64,000 nt of DNA from Pegea sp. RAD2-039 (lineage: Eukaryota; Chordata; Thaliacea; Salpida; Salpidae): contig JAQGEQ010000322.1 of the NCBI GenBank assembly GCA_034620365.1, forward strand, positions 248,001-312,000, read 5' to 3'. The translations under genes were made by a program, and so were the position numbers. The notes under the pieces are model-generated. The model was not told where the DNA came from, did not search any database, and saw only the letters and a list, made by a program, of their open reading frames with translations. Positions 24,196 to 33,925 of this stretch are shown here, piece by piece; positions within the stretch are counted from its first letter, which is position 1; every line of letters starts with the position of its first letter.

Positions 24196-24490
24196 TAAGC
24201 TACAACTAATTTTCTTTATTTTTTACTTTTTTTAGCAGTACACGAGGCTCAGCAACTTCTACGTCCGGTTTGATGTTGAATAATATCTCAGTATCTTCTG
24301 CATTGTTACAAGTTCGTTTTTGTTGATTGTTCCAGAAAACAAAAGATCTATATTTTTTGTGCGATCTTTTCAATAAGTTGCATCATTTATAATATTGCAA
24401 TTGTTTAACTTCAATGCCTGTTTCATCATTGCAAAAACAATTTAATATCAAAATAAGAGGCACTGTAAATCCTCCACAACATTCAAGTTA
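24196..24490 (-). pseudogene. Possible C-terminal coding remnant, hydrophobic segment plus tail
   Basis: After an ATTTACAG acceptor near 24490 the minus strand encodes a hydrophobic stretch (PLILILNCFFAMM) that ends in a TGA. In another frame from about 24375 it encodes KKYRSFVFWNNQQKRTC followed by an acidic tail ending TAG at about 24196. The break could be a frameshift in a dying gene or an unrecognised intron. No family was identified. It may belong to the same locus as the membrane-protein exons at 23405-23790. Confidence 0.3.
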
Positions 24491-25750
24491 AAGGAAGTAA
24501 CATATTCAGTAAAAAGCAATGAACTGTTTTTGGAGGCGTAAATAAACTTTAAAAACATCAGTCTTCTATCATTAGATTTTTATTTTTAAACTTTTTTTAT
24601 GATTTTCATATACTTGTTTAGAATTACTGGGAAAAATAAATTAACTAAAATCTGAAGTATTTTGCTTTACTTGAAAAATAAAGCTTAAAAGTAAGCTTTA
24701 CAAAAACATTATCAAAATTATTTTGTGTTCTTTAGAAAAATAGCAGAAGATTTTAATGCTAAGGTTTAAAAATATTAGTTTATATTTTGAGAGATTTAAA
24801 ATTGTTATACATATTTTTTTGCCATTATAGAAAGTTGATGGCTTTCAAAGAATTTTTTAAAGATGAGGCAGAGAATAAACTGTAGATTTGACCGACTTTT
24901 TTTAAAAGTCATATATTGATTAAAGCTAGAAAAATATTAAATTGAAATAAGAAGTATGTTTTAAAGGTGTACTAAAAATAGTTTAAGAAAAAATAATTAT
25001 CATTATTGTTTTACACTACTTTAAAAAAATTAATGGTTTAAGTTAAATAAACCTAGATTTCTAGATTAATGAATAGTTTTATTGGTAAAAACGTTTAATT
25101 AGAAACCTTTACTCAATGAAACAGTTCCAATCAAAAAACTGTCATCGTTTGTTAACTAAAGAAAAATTGTTTTTTTTTATTTTATTTTAAAACGCTTAGG
25201 CAGAACAGACGAATGCTTTACAAACTAATTTGCAGTTGATGTTTACTTTAGGTTACAAACTTTTAATTATAGTTGAAACTTTTTGCAATTTTTCTTAAAA
25301 GATTTTATTAAGTAACGATCATAAACACTTAATTTTTTTATATACTAATATTTGATTTTTTGTGAATTTTGAATAAATTTGATTAAACCTTTGCAATGGG
25401 TAAGTTTATTTTGGTTAATAACAACATTTGATATCGCTAATAAAAATATATATTTGGTTTAAAATGTCAATAGGACAGACTTTAAATAAATACAATATTT
25501 ATAAACACTTTACTGTCTAACTAAAGTAATATAAAAATATATGAAAAAGCTGTTTCAAATATTAAAACAAATTTGTTTATTTTTAGTTTTAAAGAAAATC
25601 ATTTAGTTGTTAACACCATTATACTAAAGTTTGTGATAAAGTTTGATTTACTTCAAAATGCTTTTTGAATTTTAATGCATCGAAAATAGTTTTATAAATT
25701 ATTTTTCTACTAGAATGTTCTATTAATTACTTATATATTATCTATCAAAT
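24491..25750. other. AT-rich intergenic DNA
   Basis: No coding frame, repeat or RNA gene could be supported here. Confidence 0.5.
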
Positions 25751-25755
25751 AATTC

Positions 25756-27654
25756 TTCTATATAATTTTGTCAAATAATGAATATTTAACTACCAATTTG
25801 TATGAAAGAAATCAAACGGTTGTTATTTCAATACTTTTGAAATATTCTATAGATTTTTCAAAGGAAACAACTTCATTACTTTCAACTCAAGGCAAAAATA
25901 AAGGTGCATACTTTAAATAGCTTTTTTTAATGTTTTGTTGATAATCCTACTCTGATGCCAATTCAATAAAATCTTGGCTAATTTTAGAAGATTTAGCAAT
26001 AAGTTTTTATTTTTATAAGTTTTAATAATTTAAATTTTTTTATAGAAGAAAAAGTAAATTTAAAAGAAATTGAAGCAGATCATAAACACTTTTCACATAA
26101 AGATAATTTAACTATTCAAAATAACACCAGCAAATTACAAAAAGAAGAAAAACCAAAAGACACAAAAAAGAAGCAAGCTCCATTTTTACAAAGAGAAATT
26201 AAAGTATTCAGTTTTTTTATTTAAATTTTTTAATAATTTTAGATTTTTTAAGTTTATAAAAAAATATTCCAATTAAAACCAGTTTTTGAACTTTTTTTTA
26301 TAACTAGAAAAAATTACAAATTATTTTATAGATTTCAAAGACACATGACTTGAATGAAAAGCAATTGTTGGAAGATTTGAAGAAAAATTATGAAAAAAAT
26401 TTAAAGATATGGACCAATAGAGCTAAACGTTTTAAAGCTGCTAACTTCGTTATAACATTAATGGTCGTTTTGATTCAAGTTGCTCAGGTTTAGTAATTAT
26501 TTATTCAACGGAAAAGTTTCAACAATCATTGCAATTGTACTATTTTGGTACTTTAGTTATTATTGTTTATATTTCATCAGTTCTTACCATAAATATTTAA
26601 AAAAATGTTTCTATCTTGGTTAGATAAGTTAAGAATTATTTGTTGACTACAATAACCCTTATTATAGTTAAATCATATAAATCGTTTAACTTAAAATATG
26701 TTTTTATTGATTTTGAAAGTAATTGAAAAATATATTTACTCAAGGTAATTACTTTTCAACTTAAACAAGTTCCTACTGATACACAAAAGGCGCTTGCTAC
26801 TATACTACCTTGTATAACCAGTGCTGCCCTAGCTATTCAGCTCAAACTTTCATGGTCGGAAAAATCAATCAAATCAAAAAGAAGTAGCGAAATTTTTCAA
26901 TTAATAATTTCTATTTTAAGTATATGTTATTTTTTAATTAATTTCAACCCTATTTCCATAAGCTTAGTGTTAGGCCTTCTAAATTATGATAGTTTCTTGA
27001 AGGTACTTTTAAGCAACTTTTAAAAATTATTGTCGGCGAGTTCTTGAAAAACTAATTGATGACAGGAATAAAGATTTAGTTTACTTTTTCAACTAAAAAT
27101 TGTTCAACTTATTAAAATGTTATCATAGTTGTAATTTTTTGATTGAAAAATAATAATGGCCTGCTTCGGCCGATAACGGCCATGTTGGATGTGCTACAAA
27201 AGTGTTGTCAAAAACAGAACAAAATACAGTGAAACACGAAAGAACTAGAAAAGTTTTTAGAGAGTTGGAAAATAAAATTAATAATTTTAAATATTTGAAA
27301 ATCTTACCAACTTAATAATCAGAAAAAAATGGTTTCGTTACAAACAAAATACAACAGTATCAAACTTACAGAACTTCATCTCTTCTGTTAATATCAATAT
27401 TTTATTTTCTAGATCGTGTTTAATTTCTTTTTTTAGTATGCAAAAAATATTCTGTTAACTTGTTGGTTTGTTTTTATATTTATCAGAATTTTATAACTAA
27501 AGGTGCCGGGCTTTACAACAAGTTACTGAAACATGTATCTTACCGCTTACAAGTCATAAATGCTGGAGCTGAAATTGAAGATACTGTGAAAGTCTGGAAT
27601 AGTGGATTACTTTCTGAAGTACAAGACGTCCCAGCTTTTTTACTCCTTTATTAA
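25756..27654 (+). CDS. Two-helix membrane protein, SLATT-like by pattern (start not defined)
   Basis: Plus-strand exons with matching phase: one ending at 25903 (donor GTGCAT; its beginning is unclear), 26046-26203, 26332-26487 and 26745-26919, with the last coding exon at 27485-27654 ending TAA. At least one connecting exon between 26919 and 27485 is unresolved, because the phases do not join directly. The order is a Lys/Glu-rich soluble part, then a predicted helix NLKIWTNRAKRFKAANF, a first membrane helix (VITLMVVLIQVAQ), a short loop with PTDTQKA, a second helix (TILPCITSAALAIQL), LSWSEKS and an amphipathic tail (LYNKLLKHVSYRLQVI). Two adjacent helices framed by charged amphipathic segments resemble the SLATT pore-forming fold known from bacterial conflict systems and some eukaryotic proteins. 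The assignment is by pattern only. Confidence 0.4.
27160..27192 (+). repeat. GC-rich 31-bp motif shared with 58048-58082
   Basis: The motif starts ATGGCCTGCTTCGGCCGATA and ends in CATG. The reverse complement of about 58048-58080 reads ATGGCCTACTTCGGCCGAAA and also ends in CATG. It contains the palindrome CGGCCG and stands out in AT-rich DNA. This copy lies inside an intron or gap of the two-helix membrane protein gene. Confidence 0.5.
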
Positions 27655-29095
27655 ACTAAAAAAATTAATTAATCAAAATAAACTTAACTCCAGTCATCAA
27701 ATTTTGTTTTAATAGTCTCATTTAAATTGCCTTCTATTCTTTCCTGATATTTTAAAGAGAGTTTAAAGACTTTAAATAAAGCATAATAAATAAAGAATCC
27801 TAAAATTCTACTAATACTTATTTTTGAATAAAAAAATTAACATCTGTGCTATTATAAATACAAATTAAGGAAAAATTATCAAAAAATCTTTACAGAAATA
27901 TGAAATTTGTGATTGTATCATTGTTTTTTGTGTTCTATTTTATATAGAATTAAGCTAGAGTGATAAATTATTGTTCGTTTTTCTGAGAGACAAAATTGCT
28001 TCAAATCATTTTACAATTAAATCAGTTTAGGCTTTATAAAGAGATTTTTTGTAATTTTTTTATTTACTTCCCCAGGATAATGATGGATAAACCTGTCGAT
28101 TTATTTGGACTCAAATTATTTTGTTTTGGTAAATTAAAAAAGTAAATTTTTTTAAATTCAGAAATTCTGAATATTGAATTTAAAATCCTTAATAAAATAC
28201 TAATATACAGTTTGATGAGGTTCCAATGTTTTTATTCGTATTTTTGGTAGTTTGTCTTTAAGATAAGTTATTTTGATTTTTTAAATTAGGGTTTAATAAA
28301 AACTAGTATTAAATATATTAAAAAAGTAGCTTAGGTTAGTTTAAATGGTAGATCGAATTATGTTTATAGTATATTACATTAAGTTTATTTAGCTTAAGTA
28401 ATATATTTCAATTTTAGTTATATATAATGAAGTTATGAAATAAAACCTAAAATAAGGATATTTAATATATAGCTTTAGTAGCTTACTTTATTACATAACT
28501 AGACATTATTATGTTATATATGAATAAATTTAGATTAATTTATATACTTTGTTGAGTGATTATTTATTTTGTAGTACTAAGATTGATTTGAAATATATAT
28601 TAGTACAAATTTATATATATATTTAATATAATACAAAAGTTTGTTTATCTATACAGTTATATATTAAATTATAAAACTTATAGTGACAAAAGTGTATCTT
28701 TTATATTAAGAAGACATGACTTATAATGTTTATGAATGATATATGTATATTTTGACAATGCATGTGAAATTTGAAAAATACTTTATGTATATAAGATGCA
28801 TAATTACTATAGTTTATATACTATAAAAGATTTTTATGTGTAAAATAAATAATCAAACTGATAATGGTATCTACTACTTTCACTTTGTTTTGCTTTAATA
28901 ATTGAATTATAGTTTCTTTGATAAAAAATATATTTTTTCTCAGATATGCAAATAGGTTTTAAAAGACCATCTTTCAGTTGTAACAAATATAATTAAAAAT
29001 TTTAAAATTGAAACTTTTGGATATCAATGACATTATAAAATTAATATATCGCCTTATCTATGGCCAGCTAAAGCTGATTCAAACTCAAAGCTTAG
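27655..29095. other. AT-rich intergenic DNA
   Basis: Only AT-rich sequence with short tandem A/T alternations is present. No gene is supported. Confidence 0.5.
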
Positions 29096-29520
29096 AAAAG
29101 GAAGTATCAAAATAACAACGTCAGCTGGGCATAGCAGTCCTTCTGTTCCACTGAATAACCTTGTTGGCGTGGAGAGTGGAATCCTGCTGTATAGGCAACA
29201 ACTTGATATCCATAATTTCTGCCCTGGTTTATAACATGGATGTTCTTGGCTGAAGTACGTTTTTCTATACTGTCATTACCTGGCACTATTTCAGAAACCA
29301 TTGCATGGTTGCTCCATTTTATCCAGAGCTATGTTTGTCATGGTGTTTTGCTGGGAGTAGGAAGGTAAAAATGCTCAACCAATCTCCTAAACTATTTATT
29401 TCTACAAGATCTCTCCTGTAGCAAGTTGCAAGGTAGTGGTTAGACGTTTTTAGGTCTACTTGTAGGTCTCACTATGGATTTGGTGTCACCTTTTGCTGTT
29501 GCAAATTGATGGATATTTTT
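29096..29520. mobile_element. Fragment of an unclassified dispersed repeat
   Basis: This block is less AT-rich than its flanks. Minus-strand sequence around 29125-29195 (coding for AGFHSPRQQG in one frame) matches plus-strand sequence around 32765-32835 (AGFNPLHQQS). The two places share GTTGTTGCC, CAGCAGGATTC and CCAACAA in the same order and spacing. One copy adjoins LINE fragments, so this is probably old retroelement DNA, but its family is unknown. Confidence 0.4.
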
Positions 29521-30295
29521 ATCTTCTCTTCAGTTGCTTTTTCATGAAGTACAGTTGGCATAAACTTCATATGCCCTATCTTCAAATCTCGAAGCACTAA
29601 CAATATATATTTCAACTGTTAACTGATTTATTATATGTACCCAATTATTAGAAAAATGTTTGGTTAAACTTTTAGACATTTTTAGTAATATTATATATTT
29701 GTTTAACTCATAGCTGCAAATACCAAATTATATCTATATATATCTTATACCAAATACAAAACAATCTGGCTATAGAGAAAAAAATGTAAGAAAAAAGTAC
29801 CACAGTGACCTAAAATGTTGAATTATTACTAAAAAATTGTTATCTTCAAAATCATACTACATTAGATAGGAAACAAAATAATTAAATAACTGAATAAAAT
29901 ATAATTTACTAATATTGGTCCTAGCAAATAACTCATTATTTTTCCAGATGTTTTTTCTGTTTTGATCATAGTATAATTTAAGTGAAATATTTATTATATA
30001 GAATTTAAATAACTAGATCACATGACTAATATCATTTCAGTATTTTAAAACTTTTTTTTCAAATTTTATATTTATAAAATATAATTAATGTTCAAACTTA
30101 ACATTGTTTATTTTTCTCTGACTTTTATTGTAGCTAATTTAATCACAAGAAAAATGTTTGATAATTATAATTTTTATTGATTTCTTATGTAACTTTTTAA
30201 TATGTTTATTATATAATCAATTTTTTAGTTTCTACTTATATCTGTGTTTTATAAATAATTTTTTATTAAATTTAGACTTTTTACAATTATATACT
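29521..30295. other. AT-rich upstream region of CCDC32
   Basis: No coding signal is present before the CCDC32 start. No TATA box can be singled out in such AT-rich DNA. Confidence 0.4.
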
Positions 30296-31257
30296 ATGTC
30301 TGCCTGGGGACCTAGCACTATTTCTTCATGTGAAACTTTAAAAGCTGAGGATGTTTTTGAAGATACATTTAAAGATATTGTTGAAAATGATTTGGTAACT
30401 TCACAACCAGTAGAAAAACTATTTAATCCACCAAATTTAAATGAAAATGAAAGAGTACAGTTGAGTTTGGGAAATACTCTATCCAATTTTGATAAAAATG
30501 ATTACCTACAAATTCTTGGTTTGTTTTAAACTTTTTCTTATTTTCATTTTTTTATATAAATCTAATGATGCTAATTATTCGTTTTAAATTATATAATCTT
30601 GCCACAAAGTTATTTATTTTGTTTCTTTTTTATTAATACTATTTAATTGTATAACAAGCTAGAGACTGCAGGCTTCTTTAAATTTAAGTATTTAGAAATA
30701 ACAAATTTATGAGATTATGATTTGCTTACTTATTTATTTCAATAAATGCAAAGGAGGGTGCCTGAAAAGAGCACCTCTCGCTAACACACATTCTCACAAA
30801 TAATTAGGTTAAAAGTATAGAAATAAAAAGATGTAACATCGCATTTCAGTAGTCGCCATACAATATACATAAAATATTAATAACATAAAAATATAGTTAT
30901 AAATTCTTTTTATATTTCTTATAGAGTCAAAATTAAATCGACTGATGGATAAAAAAACCCAAGCTTCAAAATTGTGTGCATCAAATATCATAGAATCTCT
31001 TCAATATCGCAAAGAAAACTTTTTTCAGCAGAATATTTCATCACTAAATACCACAGGTGAATATTTAAATGTTGGATATCTTTTATTTTTACATATTTTC
31101 AGATTATCAGTTAAGTAATGGAGATAAGAAACGTTTATCCGATGATATAAGTCGGCGTTTCAAACCTATGCAACCTATACAAGCTGATGAAGTGATGCAT
31201 TTGTTAAAAACAGATTTATTATCAAACGCTGATGAAACATCACAATTTTCAGAATAA
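30296..31257 (+). CDS. CCDC32: Coiled-coil domain-containing protein 32, AP2 adaptor assembly factor
   Basis: Three exons join in phase: 30296-30518, 30925-31056 and 31103-31257, giving about 169 residues, close to the vertebrate protein. Diagnostic matches to CCDC32 are an N-terminal acidic motif (FEDTFKDIV), the central YLQILESKLNRL, which is completed exactly across the first intron (vertebrate form YLASLEKKLRRI), and the later RRFKPMQPIQADEVMHLL. CCDC32 is known to assist assembly of the AP2 clathrin adaptor in the cytosol. The ATG at 30296 is chosen because MSAWGPS immediately precedes the conserved part; an open frame extends upstream but is low-complexity. Intron 1 (406 nt) carries a LINE tail; intron 2 is 46 nt. 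Confidence 0.75.
30733..30850 (-). mobile_element. LINE 3' tail in CCDC32 intron 1, antisense
   Basis: The reverse complement shows the same terminal features as the LINE copies at 8310-8598 and 54530-55690: AGAATGTGTGTTAGCG, the hairpin GAGGTGC...GCACCCTCC, TTTGCATTTATTG and AATAAAT. Only about 70 bp match strongly, with weaker similarity to about 30850, so this is an extreme 5'-truncated insertion. Confidence 0.75.
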
Positions 31258-31855
31258 TGTTCATAAAAATTTGTCATGGGTTAAATTACTGGCTTTTATT
31301 TTTTTGATTAAAAAAATTTTTATTTTCGTAAATTTTTATTTAAAAAATGTTTTTTACTTTGTTATAATTAATACGATTTTAGTGCGAAATGACCAAAACT
31401 TAATAAAAGTTCAGGTTAGATTCGAAACTGATGGCATTTCGTTTTTATAAAAAGCATAATTGTATTACCCATCTGAGAAATAAATAGATTTAATTTAAAC
31501 AATTGCTTTTTTAAAAATAACTAAAATTGAAATATAATATTCAGATTATTATTATTCATTTCATGTTTGTTTTAAAAAGTAAAATTTGAATCAACAGTTT
31601 TTAAAGTTTTTATTTAATTTCTATTAATGATTCCTACAATGTTTTAGTGAGGCAGGTAGTATCCAGTAGTCGCTATGAACTGGGCTAGATTAGTGCTGGT
31701 GTTTTATATGCGCTTCTGCTCAGCGAGAGGAAACAATATAACGATGTTTTCTTCCAACCATTACTTACTGTTATCTTCATTCCAAAAGCTTCTACTGGAC
31801 TATCGTAGATCTTAACCTTCGTTTTAGACCAGTTGTGTCCATCAATGCTGTTGAC
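31258..31855. other. Intergenic DNA with low-level retroelement similarity on its right side
   Basis: The left half is AT-rich and empty. From about 31640 base composition rises and merges with the LINE fragments to the right. The minus-strand frame at 31685-31876 probably continues the LINE polyprotein beyond the endonuclease domain. Confidence 0.35.
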
Positions 31856-32640
31856 GGTTTCAGTAAATTTACACAACTATTTCTGGTGCCCATGGCGATT
31901 TTTCTAAGCGCCGTTTTTGACTTATCTTACTAGAAAGATATAATTTGCCGTAGACTTAAAAGTAATATCTGTTGTAATCAGAACTGTGGTATGATCTTGT
32001 CCAATAAGGTAATGCCTAAAGCACTATGTCGTACCAACTGAGGTTTAGCTGGTGCCAATACTTACAGTAAAGGTATCTCCAGGAAACTTTGTGTTATGAT
32101 TTGTTTTTTATGATAACACAGAGACTTTAAAAGTGTAAAAGTTCAAGAAGGCGTTTAGTTCAACTTGCCAAAACCAAATCGCTTAGGGCACGAAGTCAAA
32201 GAATGGTCACCACCACTCGCACTAAAGTTACCCATAATTATAAGATCGTCACGTTTGAAAATGTTAGGAATCACAAGATTAAGCTTCTCGTGGAAACTCA
32301 TCTATGACGTCATCAGCAGTGTATAAGATGTTCACGTAAACACTGACTAGGGTTGCTCTACTCTTTGATGACGATGCGGAGAATTGTCACACTCGTTAGT
32401 ATCCGATCTCACGATTAGTGGAGTGTTTCTAACAATAACACCAACACCGTAGTTCGACGTCAGGCTTTCCTTGCCAAAAGAAGGTATTGTCCCTTTCTTT
32501 TGCAAAGGTTTGGTTGGCGAGGCGCATACCTTAAACGGCGGTAATATAGATTTTTAGACGAGCAAGCTCATTGCTAATAATAGCAATTTTTCTGACGTAA
32601 TGATTGTTGCAGATGTCATTATTTATATTGATAGTCTTGG
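31856..32640 (-). mobile_element. Endonuclease fragment of an RTE-type (craniofacial development protein 2-like) LINE
   Basis: On the minus strand, across several frameshifts, the order of apurinic-type endonuclease motifs is preserved: VRKIAIISNELARL with RLANQ (about 32600-32530), TFFWQGKPDV then NYGVGVIVRNTPL (about 32490-32410), SVYVN (about 32340), the active-site box as IIMGNFSASGG (usual form GDFNA, about 32250), FGFGKLN (about 32180), and KVSWR-YWHQLNL (about 32090-32045). These are hallmarks of the endonuclease-reverse transcriptase family often annotated as CFDP2-like. The copy is non-functional. Confidence 0.75.
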
Positions 32641-32879
32641 TAAGGATGTTCTAACTTTCCGGTCAAAGAATAGATGTCTTACTTACAAGTTTAGGTTGTT
32701 TCATATGCTAAGCTGGAGTGAGCTCTCTAGAGCACAAGGCCAGAAAATAAATTATAGTTTTCTAGTTGTTGCCAAGGCAGCAGGATTCAACCCTCTTCAC
32801 CAACAAAGCATGCAGCGAAACAAGAGGACTAACGTGACAACGTGTAATTGTCGTCACAGGAAGTAATGAACGATAACGA

Positions 32880-33180
32880 CAAAAAATTCCATTATGAACA
32901 TGATTCTTTCTGTTTTTCTCAACATCGATCACTGTGAAGTTAAAGCTGTAGACAACTTTGTCTATCTATCCTAAAAAATAACGTCATCAATATCAGTAGA
33001 AGTCGAGATAAACTGCTGCGCCGGTAAAGAATCTGGCATATCTACAAGGTTCACTTTTAGGGTTTGAGATAATCAAAAGTTAGTTATCAGAACCAAGGCT
33101 GCCATCTATAGAGTCTTTATCTACAGTATGTTAGCCAGCAAAGCTTGAACTTTGTCGAAAGCAAAGTCTTGTTACTTTGA
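32880..33180 (+). mobile_element. C-terminal reverse-transcriptase fragment of an RTE-type LINE
   Basis: On the plus strand, opposite to the neighbouring endonuclease fragment, the usual tail of this LINE ORF can be read through stops: KLKAVDNFVYLS, then ITSSISVEVEI, then RTKAAIYRVFIYSMLASKA. In intact relatives these correspond to VxxFxYLGS, the E-I-xx-RI segment, and TKxxxYxAxVxxxLLYGxE. It is a decayed copy, probably from another insertion or an inversion. Confidence 0.65.
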
Positions 33181-33925
33181 TGTATTTTTTTCACTTTCGG
33201 CCTATTCATTGCGAAATTAAATGCGATTATCATTTCTTCAAATTCTTTTTAATGTTTTGTAAATTTTTGATTAAAAAGTATCAACTAAGTATTTAGTTTT
33301 GTGAAAACGTCTCTGCAAATATCTTACACAGCTTTTACAAGCTGCATCAATTATGATTTCATTCTGTTTGACATAATTGCTAGCAATCAAAATTAACTTC
33401 CACTTTAAAACGAATTTACTTAAACTTTTGGAATAACATTTGTATTATTATTATACTTTTCAGAATGTAAAAAAATGTTAGAATACATTTCAATATATTA
33501 AATATACTAAATAAATAATACCACCATTGAGAAATCCGAACAAGATATTTGCATATATAAAAAATATTACAATCAATAAATTACACACTGTAAAAGAGAA
33601 ATATTAAATGCAACTAATCAAGATATTACTTGTAAACAGTTTTTGGTTGAGGAGTTTTTACAGATCAAATTGTGAAATCAAGCAAATTGGCTTTTGATGA
33701 AAACTTGTTGAGAGTGAAATGTTGTTAGTAACATAATTTAACATCTTGCTGTTGGGCTAGTACATAGTAAACAAATTATATAAAACGTTTTTTGCTTTGA
33801 ATTATTGCAAACAAGCATAAAAGTTATGATTTTCAATAAAATACTACAAAAAGCTACAAAAATAGAATTTATCTCAAATTAACTAATATTTAAACAAATT
33901 GTTGCGATAAAATAAAGATAAAACT
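33181..33925. other. AT-rich intergenic DNA
   Basis: Nothing recognisable occurs between the LINE fragments and the GNPTAB stop codon. It includes the GNPTAB 3' untranslated region. Confidence 0.5.

Noticed and set aside
30158-30295. N-terminal extension of CCDC32 encoded upstream of the ATG at 30296
   Set aside because: It is open only by chance in AT-rich DNA, consisting of Phe/Leu/Tyr-rich low-complexity residues without family similarity.
32600-32866. 88-codon plus-strand frame
   Set aside because: Its left part is antisense to the minus-strand LINE endonuclease, and its right part belongs to a dispersed repeat shared with 29.1 kb.
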